DNA from: Hyalella azteca | Taxonomy: Eukaryota > Arthropoda > Malacostraca > Amphipoda > Hyalellidae | Length of the DNA: 64,000 nt | Direction: 5' to 3' | Assembly (NCBI RefSeq): GCF_000764305.2 | Contig: NW_025937516.1 | Coordinates: 1-64,000 of the forward strand | Shown: in pieces, positions 23,191 through 35,689 of the stretch | Layout of the letters: each line of letters opens with the position of its first letter | Position numbering within the stretch: the stretch's first letter is position 1 | The notes under the pieces: generated by a model | What the model was told of the DNA's origin: nothing | The model's input: the letters and a program-made list of their open reading frames with translations, nothing else | Databases searched by the model: none | Program-made: the position numbers and the translations under genes

Positions 23191-24603
23191 TACCTAGGCC
23201 ATACGTATCAAAAAATATAAGATAATTAGGGCCAATAATCCTCTTTCGAACAACACAAAGAAAAAAATACCCGTAGCTCCATTATGCTCGACATTAGAGG
23301 TATGTATGTCTTTTAATTTTCTCGAGTGCCATTTTATGCATCAGTGTTCTGATTGCCATCATTAAAAATGATTCCGCGTTGATGTTCAGGGATTGGGGCC
23401 TCAATCTTTTTTTCTATCACACCAGTATTCAACCACAAGTGTAGTCCTATATTAACGGAATTGAAGGATCTTAATATTATATTCTGTATCTAATGGTGAT
23501 CGCGACTTTATTTTACTTTGAACTTTGCTCTTAAATCTTGAAAACTTGGTAAGCTGGGGAGCCTCACTTCTCTGCAAAGCGGACACTTTTGATCAGCCGT
23601 ACGATCAGGAATCGTACGAGCAGGAATGAGCCTTGTTGGCGGAAATTGAGTAAACCAAAAGAAAAATAACTCTTATATAGAGTGCCATGAACCTCCCCAA
23701 CACAACGTTTCTTCGAGGAAGGTCTGGACTTGTCATTCTACAGAAGAAATGCATCACAACTTCCACCCTACATCAGGGGTCTCCGCTGGTGCGTGTAGTG
23801 ACAGGCCGGGGAGCTATACGGCGTACCTAGAAAAACCCAGAATAACTATTTAAGCATGGCAAGTCAAGACAAAATCAGAATAATTTAAAATATTTTTCTT
23901 CCTCACCATAAAATGTATGAATAATATTGTGGAGGATTTTTTTAGAAGGAAAAAATGTACATGGTTAATTGAAACTACGAAAAAATATTTTAATTTCTTT
24001 TAGAATTTCAAAATGCCGATTAAAATACAGAAAATAAATGAATCATATTTTATTGTCCTGTCATCCTATACTAATTTGGAATTCTACTGACCCTACCTTG
24101 ACTCTCATTCATAGCACTGCATGAATATGTTCACCACAACCTTCTACATTTTTGCTATTCTCAAACTTTCAGGCGCAACGGAGTCACAGATTCCATTATT
24201 TTGTTCAAAATTTTTGTTATTTTCAGACTTGCTGGTGCAACTTGGAGTCACAGATGCCATTATATTCTTACGTGTAAGCAAGGGCGAGCTTCGTACGTAC
24301 AGATTACCCAGCCTTCTCTCCGTCTTCTGAAGCACAACATTCAGGTTCACTACCACCTTATGAACATGGATCTGCGCCTTCCATTGATTTGAATACAGAA
24401 AATAAATACATTCGAATGAATCCATTAGTTTGCAGTTTTTTTAACACCAGAGGCTCAAGTAGGACGTCAATGTATTAAGGTAAAGTGTATGATCTTTTCA
24501 TTTAGGTGGATTTGAGTCAATAAAGAAATTAGGGTGTTAAAAATAGGTGCAGCGACAAGTGCGTTTTCACAAACTAAAAAATTCACAGAAGAAGTAATTT
24601 AAC
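23190..24603. repeat. Block Q, copy 2
   Basis: A second copy of 15005-16295 without the SINE but with an extra segment at about 24062-24498. Inside that segment is a ~62-bp tandem duplication (24149-24210 and 24211-24272; tttttgctattctcaaac against tttttgttattttcagac). It ends at the single N. No gene is seen. Confidence 0.75.
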
Positions 24604-24604
24604 N
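24604..24604. other. Single N at a join
   Basis: Left of the N is block Q (gaagtaatttaac, as at 16270); right of it is block P (aatgttggcttgaac, as at 3127). The join may be artificial. Confidence 0.9.
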
Positions 24605-27600
24605 AATGTTGGCTTGAACTTTCAAGGTCTAAATAATCTCAAATGACACACAATGTAACTAAAGGTGCAGCTTTATCTGCACCTAGAGGGTGCAGATAAA
24701 GCCGCGACATTTAATAGTACCCATACTAATATAGCAGTTTGTCAATACTGTTAAAGTGTTGATCATTATATGCACAATATATGCCCAACTTGAATCAATA
24801 TTGGGGTGTGCGTGGTACTCTTGTGGTACTAATGGGAAAACTTCTACACTTTCAAGCATATACATCAATGACATATAAATCGCAATTTTCCTTTCACATT
24901 TACCTTAACATTCCGCAAAATTACCTTCCGTAAATTCTGAGTTATATCGAAATGAACATAACTAAAATAACAAACAAATTTAAACTCCAATTTTTCACGA
25001 CCAGATTACCGTGACTCAATGGGAATAAATAAATGGTGCTTTATTGTACGACGCCTTCCATTGATTGATTTTCTTCAATAACTAGAAGCTATGAACTACC
25101 AACATCTTTCATCGAATTATACATCATTTGCACCATGAACTAAAAATATTCTAGTGTCTTTGACCCAGGCGGCAAGGTCACCCTAATCTTCAGCTATGCA
25201 GGTTCAAGCATTTCTTCCAAGTTGTGTAGAGAAGCACTTGACGCCTCCAATTTAATAATCTAAATTTTCTATGTGAATATTGGATGCAGAGTGTGGAACA
25301 GCTTAAGTGGAGAATTTAAGTGTGAAGTGACATCTAAGAACACTTGACTCAAATAACGTGATTAATCAAATTTGTTTTATTTTTAGACGAAAAGACCCAT
25401 TGATATAATGTACGCGTGAATTGGTACTGTATATGGCCCACTCAGCCCAAATAAAGTGATATTATGAATTCGTTACATTTTCTTGTGAATAACTTAAGGA
25501 TGCAATGTATTCATTAAATTGCATAAGTCACGCGTGACCTGAATGAAATGATGCATAAAATTTGTTCTTTTTATAATTATAGAATTATATAATTATATCT
25601 TACCAGGATCACACTTTCGTTAAAGAATTTTTGTCGCTGCTGCTTAATGGTAAGGATATTCCGTGGCATGACTTAAAACATTTGGAAACCATTTGAAAAT
25701 TCAAAAACGAGAGCAAAAAATTAATTGTTTCATACAACGTGAAACTATCTGAATGAATGCTTACGAAATTTTGTTGAATTTGTCTCAATTCGTGAATGAG
25801 CTGGTATAGTGGACGCAGGTTCTCATGTCGAATCATTCGTAACGAGCTCATTTTAAGAGGAGCATGTACGTCAAACATCGATTATATTGACTTTTCCAGT
25901 TTTTAGGATCATTTTAAAGGTCCAAGAACTGCGTACTCAAAGAGCCTAATGCCATATGTCTGTGCGTTCATTTGTGCGTTCACGACAGCCGCCGAAGCGC
26001 AAGTAAAACCTATACCTTCAATGATCACTATAAATTTCAGTTTTTTGCTCTCCTGGAAACTTGGAATTTTCATCTTGAAAATCTATCTCCTCTTAGGATT
26101 TTTAAGCTACAACATTGAGAGATACACCATTAGATTCGTAACGACAACTTTTAGCGATCTTTGGGTCACTTTCTGATTTTTTCTTTGATTGAATTATATA
26201 TTGGAGAAATGGGGAGGGGGTTGCTAAAATTGAAAATAAATCCCCTAAAAAATGGGAAAAAGTGATTGGATGATTGCTAGATGTGGACTTTACGAATCGA
26301 ATGTTTCCCTCGATGTTGCAGCACGTTAGTTGAATGAGGCGATACATTTTTACAATAACCCTCTTTTTTGCCGCTCTAATTAAGCGAATTTCACGTTTTC
26401 TTTCATTTTTCCGAAAATTTTTACACAAACATAAAAGTCTTAGATTTTCATTTCATATATGCGTTACAAGTTTCAAAATGATAAATGATCATTTTATTAC
26501 GTTCATGCTGCCCTCTTAACCGGATTTGGAATTTTATTATTTTCCGTGTCCATAAGAAAAGAACATAAAACTTTTACGAAATAAATTTTCTCATGAAGAA
26601 TTTCGCGTTATAGTTTGCATGTGTGAAAATAAGAATTTACCAGGATGTAATGCGTTGAATTGTATGTTTTCATCGTCGCAAGGACACTCCAACTCTGCCT
26701 ACATGATAGCACAGAGTCTTGTGATCATCGATAGACTAGTATTAAATTATAACCACTTATTATTGCATCGATCAGACGGCCTGCATTAACATTAATATAC
26801 GCGCTGGTTGGAACTTGAATTCGACCCTCCTTAGAACTCTCTCCCTTGAATTTTATTACTTTATAATTGGAGCGTAAGATATAGTCTTGATGCTTTTCTA
26901 CGAGTACAAATAAACATATATTGGGATTCCGACTTGTTGTTAAGGTTAAAAAATCTATTAAGTAAAGCATTTCAAGAAATCATTCACATCGATTCATATA
27001 TTCAACTGAATAATTCAGGACATGACCTAACACACTACATACCTTCGCTCAAGCTTTATACCGTATAGCAATTTACCTTCCGTAAATTCTAAGTAAAAAT
27101 TGAAATGAAGTTAATGAACATAACTAAAACAACAAACAAATTAAAATTATAAATTCTCACAACCAAAATGCCTTTATTTAATTGTAAAAAATACATAGTG
27201 GTCTACTGTACGACGCATCCTTCTGATTGATTTTCTTCAATAACTAGAAGCTATGCACTATCAACAGCTTTCATCGAATTATACATCATTTGCAGCATAA
27301 ACTAAAAATATTCTAGTGTCTTTGACCCAGGCGGCAAGGTCAACCTAATCTTCAGCTATGAAGGTTCTAGCATTTCTTCGGCGAATTATCCAAGTTGTGT
27401 AGAGAAGCACGTGTCGCCTCCAATTTAATAATCTAAAGTTTCTATGAGAATATTGCGCGCAAAGCGTGCAACAGCATAAGTGCACAATTTGAGTGCGAAG
27501 TGGCATCTCGAAATGGTATATGGCCCACTCGGCCCAAATAAAGTAATAATACGACTTCTTTATATTTTCATGCGAAAAAAGACTTATTCATGTATTCGTC

Positions 27601-28770
27601 GAATTGCACATGATACACGTGGCCTTCATCAAATTTTAATTATTTTTATGAAGAAATTCCCACTGATATAATGTAAGCTGCTCAAATTCACAGAATGAAG
27701 ACACTTGTGATCGCCTATACCATTATTGATCATACAAAGCAACTATAACAATGTGGTGTCGTGCCTGGAAACTAAATTATTATTCATGCTCTCATTTATC
27801 ATTAGGATAATTCGTATAAATGGAGCCAAAAATTTTACATCCTTCGGAACAGAGATTTCATATCTTAATAACTGAGTTTGTCGTTAACTTGAAATGATCC
27901 GTCTTCAAGAGGAAATTTTCGATGAAAGAAAGGAATTTCAGGACATTGAATTCATTTTCATTTCGTAACTACAAGTATCAGTTGAATTTTCCTATATGCC
28001 GGATACCTTTAACCCCGCGTCAGCACAAACCAGATCGGTTTTGGTTGAATTTTGTGGTGTCGTTTATGGTATCATATAGGCGCTTCGTATCATATAGACT
28101 CCACAATGTGGGAAATGCAGAACTTTTATAGATTTTACCAACGTTTAGCGATCCAGTTTATTGCATAGTTTCTTGAAGTAAATTGACTTGGCAAAAAAGT
28201 CTAAAGATTGTAGGCGATTGATGGCAATCTATCTTAATAAAATAATCATATGGTTCCAAATATAATACTGAAACTTTCATAGTTAAATTGTGGATATTTT
28301 AAATGGAATAATAATATTAAAAACTGTTCAGTTGTTTTCTTTCGGCATAAAATAGCAAATTTCGTAGTAACCGGTACGTGTTTAGTCCCGGCTTAGCGTC
28401 AGCGTGGTCTGGCTGGTCAGTGTGAACCTAGTACATTCAGTTCCGTAAATTAATAAAGTAAAATTTTTAGTCCTCCCTGCAATTAAATTAAACCACTAGA
28501 ATTGAATTGAACCACTGTAACTAAATTAAATCACTAGAGTACTAATTTATTAAAATGAGTTGGACCTATACATTTGTAAACGTGCATACGATAAAGCGCA
28601 TATAAATTTCTCCCATGAGAGGACCATCAACATAATGTTAATGGTTGCGTTTATGATGCTAAAATTATAAGCACCCTAATTTTTTACCAACTTAAGTGCA
28701 TTTATGGCACCGTTTCTCCGAAAGGAACAAATGTGCAATATACATGAGTGAGCTGTCACCGTCTCCTAAG
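24605..28770. repeat. Block P, long copy, 5' of the deleted type III gene
   Basis: It is colinear with 52367-56510 over about 4.1 kb with small indels, and partly with 17324-19400, 34267-34695 and 3127-4974. No conserved ORF was found; differing frameshifts between copies argue against genes here. Confidence 0.85.
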
Positions 28771-28771
28771 C

Positions 28772-28925
28772 TATAAAAGCCGCAGCATCGCCAGGACCAC
28801 AAAGAGACATAGATGAACTGGAAGGACTTCGCTGCTAATTGACCCGTGGAGCCGTCAAACATCTGCTTGGAAAGTCAACTAATGAAAAGATTTCGAACGA
28901 AACTTTTTGTTTAAGTTGTAACCGA
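28772..28925 (+). pseudogene. Type III relic: promoter joined to exon 2
   Basis: TATAAAA (28772-28778) and the 5' UTR start up to agagacat are intact. The sequence then jumps to atgaactggaaggacttcgc of exon 2. The rest of the 5' UTR, the whole coding region and the intron are gone. The promoter may still fire but no family peptide can be made. Confidence 0.85.
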
Positions 28926-29511
28926 ATATATTTTTATGCACTGCACATTACATAATGTCCATGTTCTTCGGGCCATCCTATACCATCAAATGAATTTTTC
29001 TCAGCATTATTTTGTTCTAAGTAGAAATAATTTATAAGTGATTATTATGGTCACAATATCCACAGCTTAAATCAATATGGTAGTATAAATGACCATGTAT
29101 TTTAATGGAATGGTATCTTTAGTCTTAAGAAATCAAACGGAAATCCATTTCTCCGATTGACAGGATTACTTTATGACATCGTTATTAATTTTTTCTGATT
29201 GTTTTTCCGATCCGTGAAGACAATTTGATTTTCTTTGATTAGAAGAAGTAGCTAAACTGTCGAATTTCAGTTAATTCGTTTCAGTTGCTCAGTCGCACAT
29301 TAAAATTATTATAGTTTAGTTGTTCAGTATTTAATTCAGTTGTTCAGTCGCACATTAAAATTATTATATGTGACGATAATTGTTTTGTTTTCCTTAAAAT
29401 CAAAGGCAATGACAAGTTTTAGCTCCTGAATATGCATGCATGTGAAATTTCTTTTCTATAAATATATATATGTCTGCGTCCAATTTCTTCCAATTCATGA
29501 AATTCATGAAA
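28926..29511. repeat. Block T, partial
   Basis: It matches 57000-57515, the 3' flank of a type III gene. It stops at the junction near 29512. No gene is seen. Confidence 0.7.
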
Positions 29512-29580
29512 TTCAGCGCACTCATGTATATGACGCATTTGACCCTATTGAAGAAGCGTTGCCCTAAATGCACTTGAGAT
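29512..29580 (-). pseudogene. Orphan upstream promoter element of a lost type III gene
   Basis: cagcgcactcatgtatatga followed by catttgaccctattg equals the region upstream of the minus-strand type III genes (39185-39222, 47475-47510, 59680-59715). The TATA box and gene that should lie to its left are absent; block T of the neighbouring relic abuts directly. Confidence 0.7.
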
Positions 29581-30780
29581 GGTAAAAAAAATTATAGTGC
29601 TTATACTTTTAGTATATTATAAGCAACCATTACCATTATGATGATGGTCTTCACGTAGGAAAAATTTACTTGTGCTCTAACGTATAAACGTTGTGCAAAT
29701 GTATGGGTACTACTCATTTTCAGAAATTAGTACTCTAGTGGTGCGAAAATTTAATTGCAGGGAGGACTAAAAATTTTACCTTATTAATTTACGGAACTGA
29801 ATGTACTAGGTTCTAACTGACCAGTCAGACCACACTGACGCTCAGCCGGGACTAAACACGTACCGGTTACTACGAAATTTGCTATTTTATTCCGAAATGA
29901 AACGTCTGAAAAAATTTTTGATTCTATTATTCCATTTAAATTATCCATAATTCAACTATGAAAGTTTCAGTATTTATTTTTGCAACCAGATAATTATTTC
30001 AACAATCCAACAATCGCTTACAATTATTAGTCTTTTTAGCCAAGTCAATTCACTTCAAGAAACTACTGGGAGCAATAAACTGGATCTCAAACTACTGGTA
30101 AGTTCTGCATTTCCCACATTGTGGAGTCTACATTACACGAAGCGCCTACTAAGGGTGCTTTGTATCAAGGGCATCATATTTATATTCTTCTCATTCCGTT
30201 ATTTGTTCACGTTCCACAATAATCTACAGGAATACTTTCGCGGATAAAGCCTCCGACATCTTCCATAAAAAAAATCTTCCATAACAGAAATGAATACAAC
30301 CGTGTCCGCTTGTTGATGAGCAAACCATCAATGTAGAGACGACTCTTGATATCAAACTTTATAGTTTAACTATAAATCTCTTTATAAGTAGACGGTCACT
30401 TGCCTCAGCCATGTTTGATAAATGAAAATAATCACTATTATTTTATCACTATTTATTATCACTGCACTTCAAGCAAAGCCATCTAAAAAACAGAAAAAAA
30501 ACAGAATAAAAGCAAGCGAAGTGTACCGAAAATGACACCACAAAATTCAACCAACACCGAAGTCTGGTCTGTGCTGGCGCGGAATAAGGTGTCTGGCATC
30601 TCGGAAAAACTCAACTGATAGCATGAGTTATTAAACAAAAATGGATTCAATATCCTGCAATTCCTTTCTTCTATCGAAAATTTCCTCTTGAAAACGGAGC
30701 ATTTCAAGTTAACACAAAACTCGGTTATTGAGATGAGAAATCTCTTCCATTTAAGCTCTAATAGGTTCCTTTTTATTATT
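29581..30780. repeat. Block P, inverted copy
   Basis: It matches 59735-61080 and, more diverged, 39225-40080. It carries no gene. The 74-codon frame near 30483-30707(-) recurs at 60784-61044 but has no protein features. Confidence 0.75.
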
Positions 30781-31140
30781 TGAATAATTGATATATCGTA
30801 TTATTGTTTCTTTATTCATCTTCAACGAAGACTATTTATTAGATTTACTCTTCAACAGATACGCTCGTTGTCAAGGGTATTAGTTACACTATTTTTCCAT
30901 AGCTTGGTATTTATGTTCGAAGCCCACCATGTTATTTATTTTCACTGCATTAAAATCTCAGTTCTGGCCGGCTACAGTTTCTGAACATTTCTTGCACTGG
31001 TGTGGACAGATTCCGCAATTCTTCAAATCCGCATTTGAAGACAAAAGATAACTCCAACCTCTAGTCAGATTCAGAGACAACCCGAGAATCAGATTCTTTA
31101 CGACTGCCAAAGACGCCACACCTTCATTTTTCGTCTGCTT
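30781..31140. repeat. Spacer duplicated at 62005-62372
   Basis: It is a close copy of 62005-62372. A 61-codon minus frame (30958-31143) and its counterpart at 62178-62375 differ by small indels, including a frame change near the C-terminus. I see no domain. It could be the remnant of a captured exon. Confidence 0.55.
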
Positions 31141-31144
31141 CATC

Positions 31145-31770
31145 GTCCCTATGGAGTGAGACCTCTAGCGTGCGTCTCGTCTGAGGTGGCGGCCGCGAGG
31201 TGTTGGGACGATCTGGGGACTGCGGCATCAGCTCGTCTTCTTACGGAGGACGGGTCTCTGCAAGAGCTGAGGCGAGGACCGGTTGCTGCAAGTTGGTTGT
31301 CCGTCACTAAAGCTCAGGGTGTCGTGGAAATTTGTGGCTCCTGCGGGTTTCAATTTTGGATAACCGTTTCCACTTCACTACTCTTAACCCAAATAATAAA
31401 AACCTCCTGTCTTCCAACTGATCATATGTTTATTAGATACCAATTTATTCATAGCCTCTTATTTTTAAGATGACTATACAACTTTTAGCGCACAGCTGCT
31501 AGGTCCGTGAATTTAAACAGTTCACAACATTTGGACCCTAATATTCAGCGTGCGCCAATTCTCTATTACATAAGTTTGTTTTCTTTTCATTCATAGCAGT
31601 TGACATTTATTTTGACAGGATGGGCGGCACGGAGCTTAGCGCTTCAGTTTCTCTGCGCTATCCTGGCTGGCTTTCGCTGGCCAGGTGAAGCTCTTGCTCC
31701 CGATTTTCTGAGGACTTCTACCGGGCAGCAGCTCGGTCAAATTCATTCTTCGCATGATTATTTTTGTGTT
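31145..31770. other. GC-rich island pair, copy 1
   Basis: Two G+C-rich stretches (31145-31345 and about 31610-31770) are repeated at 62377-62577 and 62842-63002. Frames are open on the plus strand (31156-31473, 31600-31797) without recognisable domains. The first frame's C-terminal part differs between the copies because of single-base changes. A tract ending tttattttgacag before 31619 looks like a splice acceptor. It may be a fragment of an unrelated gene or transposon. Confidence 0.4.
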
Positions 31771-31834
31771 CCCATGAACACAGTTAAGAATGAATAAATA
31801 ATTAACTTTGAGACGTTTCTTTCCATCTTTAATT

Positions 31835-32855
31835 GTTGTTGATTCAATTTTCCTTCCACTGAAAAGGGAGGTCGCGCTAAAGTTTTCTACAATATACTGT
31901 ATCACCAACAGAAAGTCCAAACTTACGCAGGGGGAAAGACCTAAATGCCAGACAATGGGGGCTAAAGAACGCAAAAACTTGTCGATTAACAATATCTAGT
32001 GGGTAAACCCATAATAATTGGTTAGAAAAAGTATACTTTAAAAATTTACAGCGATTCCGAGATCCTTAAACCTGAAGTGTCAAAGGCGTAGCTCTAAATA
32101 TAAAAATATCTCCCGAAAAGAGGGACATCGATTTGTTCAGTGTCAATTAAAATAAACTAACGAAATGAATATATAAATTACTGGTTATTTTTTGATTTGC
32201 CAGTCAAGCAATTTTTTTCTCAAAAACCATCATTAAGTTGGAAAAATAGCAGGACCTACATATAGGTGAAAAAATTCACGGGATTAATTTACCATTTATT
32301 CAAGTTAAAAATAACATTATTTATAGAATGAATTTTTCAGGGAGCGGAAATCAATTTATTAGCTTCTTGCCGCCAACATTATCATTTAACCTATCGGGTT
32401 CTTAGAATTATGGTAAATCAGAGCAAACTGTAAAAAGTGCAAATTAAATTACATAATTGATTTGTAATTATGAATATCGCTATATATAAATGGAGAGCTA
32501 AATTACAGGGCCAAAAATGAAAAATTGACAAGTTTGTCATTTCCAGCAGTTTTGAACACACACTTCTGTACGATACAAAATGTATATATATTATTTGTGT
32601 GTTGCATATTTATGTGTATATATGTACCTACATATTTAAATATAAGTTTAATTAGCCAGCATTCAGAATGAGGTACAATATCAACCACATTGTGTAACTC
32701 TATATTGTATGCTATTTATTCTAACGAGAAACATTAGTAGTAAGCAAGATAGAACTCAAAATTTTCTCTTAAACTTATGAAGTAAGCTTGTCATTGACTG
32801 AAGTACCACTCCGCTGTGCCGGGCGAACTATGAGATCCGAGTCCACATGCAGTCG
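31835..32855. repeat. Type I 3' flank block, copy 2
   Basis: It pairs with 691-1695 and with 63067-64000. Against the latter (offset 31232) I found no difference from about 31800 to 32768. Confidence 0.9.
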
Positions 32856-33006
32856 CTGAAAAATTGTGCAAAAACTTTAAATAATTTTTATGACTAATTA
32901 TTTCATTAAATTTTTGTATATATCTGTGAGTATATAGTCTCAAATCATTTGAACACAAAAACGGGCAATATTTTTGGATTTTCCAGACGATGTTTCAGAT
33001 ACTTAC
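32856..33006 (-). other. 3' UTR intron of type I gene 2
   Basis: Donor CGC|GTAAGTAT at 33006, 31 nt after the stop; acceptor TTTTTCAG at 32856; 151 nt. Exon 2 (CGACTGCATG onward) and an AATAAA around 32715 match copy 1. Confidence 0.65.
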
Positions 33007-33037
33007 GCGACAAGTTACTTTTTCAAGCCAACTCCAG

Positions 33038-33415
33038 CTAGCCAAATACTCTGCGCCAGAATCTTCTCACTTCTTTGCCGATCTTCTCTGCCACTTTCAC
33101 TACGGCTTTTATAATTTTTTTAGCAGCGTCCTTTCTGTCTGAAGGCGAGGGGGTTGGGATTATAACATTATTGAAAACTTGGTCCTTGCCATCTTCAATA
33201 ATAGGAACTAGGTCAATTTTTGTCTTCACTTCGCTTCTGATTCCAGTTGGTGGAACTGAAGGATCGCCTGAAATTTCTTGACTTGTAGACTCGGCAGATA
33301 AATCTTCCTGAAAGTCTGTCAAAGTGAGTTGACTATCTCCGAGTTTCAGAGGCTGTGCGAGAATGGTATTAACGACCATTGCGGCAGCAAAGAAGAAGAT
33401 GATGTTTTTTGCCAT
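33038..33415 (-). CDS. Secreted cationic-tail peptide precursor, type I copy 2
   Basis: 125 residues, the same length as copy 1. Signal peptide MAKNIIFFF...LA|QP with a slightly changed core. The acidic, Ser/Glu-rich residues 21-80 are close to copy 1. Residues about 83-104 are replaced by a different stretch ending in a basic DAAKKIIKAVVKVAEK, which lengthens the amphipathic basic end. The final EVRRFWRRVFG is the same as copy 1. Equal length with a different internal stretch suggests gene conversion or balanced indels. Promoter, 3' UTR intron and poly(A) signal are all kept. Its 3' flank is nearly identical to the right end of the window, so a further copy probably lies just outside. Function is inferred as for copy 1. 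Confidence 0.78.
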   Translation of the reverse strand: MAKNIIFFFAAAMVVNTILAQPLKLGDSQLTLTDFQEDLSAESTSQEISGDPSVPPTGIRSEVKTKIDLVPIIEDGKDQVFNNVIIPTPSPSDRKDAAKKIIKAVVKVAEKIGKEVRRFWRRVFG

Positions 33416-33474
33416 CTCAATAATCTGACGATGAGTTGAAATTAAGGAATATTCTTGTAGTAAACCCTATAAGT

Positions 33475-33612
33475 TTGCTACCGTGATGTTCGGAATAGAT
33501 CTGCGAGGGCTCTATATAATGTTTCGGCTTATATAGCTAATGTTTCAGCGTATATACATAACCTGCTATACATTCTAGCGCGTGTTTATTGCGCACTTGA
33601 CCCTAATCTTGA
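33475..33612 (-). promoter_or_regulatory. Type I promoter, copy 2
   Basis: TATATAG (minus) within 33510-33521, about 100 nt upstream of the ATG. ATTAGGGTCAAGTGCGC (minus strand of 33591-33607) is the shared upstream element. The layout is the same as in copy 1. Confidence 0.6.
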
Positions 33613-33639
33613 ATTGTATTCTGAGAAATGTTCTGAACT

Positions 33640-34695
33640 GGCTTACTTGACGATGTTACCAACCCCGTTTTGAGTTACAAAGAAATAAGAAATGAATTTC
33701 AGCTAGACCTGAACGTCGAGTTGCAAATTTTTTACTACAACACCAAATTCATCTCCTACACAAAAAAAACAGCCGTAAAGGATTAGATATTAACAAAATT
33801 ATATCAATAATTTAATAGTTACATATACAATAATTTAACAGTTACATGAACATAAATGAGAAAACCTCAAAATAAAAGGATGTGGAATAACAGGATTTTA
33901 AGATGTCAGCGAGTATAAAACTAATTATCAATCACACATAAAGTAAGGTTTTGGCAGAAATTGAGATTTAATTCCCAAATAATAATAATACAAAATCTAT
34001 AGTCTTTCCTGCGCCATGATTATTTATGTTATTAGACAAGATGAGGCATGATTATGAGCATCAAAACAATCTTTTGAACAAAATGGTTGTTGTTTTTATG
34101 AAATAAATAAATTTTTCTCACCGCGATCAGCGTAACATTATCATCACAAGATTATGATCAAATGTTGCATATACAATTTCATGTAGCTTCGAGTCCCGAA
34201 AAATATTAGAGCGTTAAGCATCAAAGGTCACTTGCGTTTCTACAACATTGACAATTCGCTGAAGAAATGTTGACTTGAACCTTCAAAGTCTAAATAATCT
34301 CAAATGACACACAATGTAACTAAAGGTGCAGCTTTATCTGCGCCTAGAGGGTGCAGATAAAGCCGCGGCATTTAATAGTCCCATACTAATATAGCAGTTT
34401 GTCAATACTGTTAAAGTGTTGATCATTATATGCACAATATATGCCCAACTTGAATCAATATTGGGGTGTGCGTGGTACTCTTGTGGTACTAATGGGAAAA
34501 CTTCTACACTTTCAAGCATATACATCAATGACATATAAATCGCAATTTTCCTTTCACATTTACCTTAACATTCCGCAAAATTACCTTCCGTAAATTCTGA
34601 GTTATATCGAAATGAACATAACTAAAATAACAAACAAATTTAAACTACAATTTTTCACGACCAGAGTACCGTGACTCAATGGGAAAAAATAAATG
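33640..34695. repeat. Upstream flank of type I copy 2 and start of block P
   Basis: It matches 2460-3510 and, from 33850, 51958-52720. The 34267-34695 part is nearly the same as 24605-25030. No gene is seen; the 66-codon frame at 34334-34534(-) merely persists because the sequence is duplicated. Confidence 0.8.
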
Positions 34696-34724
34696 GTAGG
34701 CCTATCCAGGCCTATTTATTTAAT

Positions 34725-34768
34725 GCCGAAGATACTATACTATACTATACTATACTACTAATCTGCTG
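34725..34768. repeat. TATAC microsatellite
   Basis: Tandem actat/tatac units at the point where block P breaks off. Confidence 0.85.
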
Positions 34769-34769
34769 A

Positions 34770-35390
34770 ATCCCAACTCAAGTGACGAGTTAGCCTCAGA
34801 TTTATGTAAAAAAACTGGTGATTCGTTTACTGAAGGCCGTAAAATGATTCTGGTGATTCATTCTTACTAGGCCGCAAAAAATCCTCTTAGAGGCAGATGT
34901 GAACGAAAGCTCGGGAAAATGTGAAAATTTCTATATAGGCTCACATCTAAATTGTGCTTTCTATTGATTTCGTAGAAAATGATTGAGTCGTACTGGTAGC
35001 GCTAAAGGGCAAACTTATGTAAACGAAGCTGTACATAGTCATATATATTATTTTATTATTTTTCATGTGGAAACGTTAGCAACAGTCAACATAAGACAAA
35101 ATTATAAATTGATCATGGTTTGAATATATTGGCACATGAGGCATCTCTTGGATTTCTAGAAAACTTTCTTTCCATCCTAGATTCAATTTGCACTTGAGAA
35201 ATTAAACCGATATTAGACGAATAAAAAATGAATTCAATATATTTCGTGAACATTGTTATTTTTGTCAACATATTTCATGAAGTGCATGTTATTTAACAAC
35301 ATGCAGTTGTTAAATTAAAAATTAAAATTACTTCGAGAAGAGTAATGTTTTAGTTAAATTTCCCAATGATGAAATCCTTTGAATTAAAAA
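34770..35390. other. Gene-free DNA
   Basis: AT-rich, no ORF of note and no clear match to other blocks. Confidence 0.5.
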
Positions 35391-35394
35391 TATT

Positions 35395-35535
35395 ATATAG
35401 CGGTTTATATAGCGGTTTCAGCGTTTATTAGCCCGAAAGCTTGTCGCCGATTCTTAACACCGCAGAGCATCCACAGCTTGTTGCGGTCTCGAACTCGTAA
35501 CTCACTGCTTCAATTTTTGCTTTGCTTAACCGCCC
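35395..35535 (-). mobile_element. SINE body fragment
   Basis: Related to 15160-15290 (shared tttcagcgtttattag and cttgtcgccgattcttaaca). The tRNA-like head with A and B boxes is missing. Confidence 0.65.
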
Positions 35536-35689
35536 TCTTGTTCTTGCTCCGTTTTCGTAAGTTCGTAACCAAGTAACAATCATGTTCGATCAGCTGTCCC
35601 TTCCAGTATAAAGATAAACTACATCACAATTGAAAGTAGAGAGAAATCGCAATTCTTATTTTTGCTGCATGGACGGTGGGACCAGCCAT

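Noticed and set aside
24683..24874. 63-residue minus ORF recurring at 34334
   Set aside because: Same reason: a block P duplicate, with a disrupted counterpart at 52440 and no protein features.
26334..26519. 61-residue ORF recurring at 17378 and 54066
   Set aside because: It recurs only because block P is duplicated; C-terminal ends differ through frameshifts and composition is that of AT-rich DNA.
31156..31473. 105-residue protein in the GC-rich island, repeated at 62388
   Set aside because: The downstream part changes between copies by substitutions that alter or shorten the frame, and no domain is visible. Listed as an island, not a gene.
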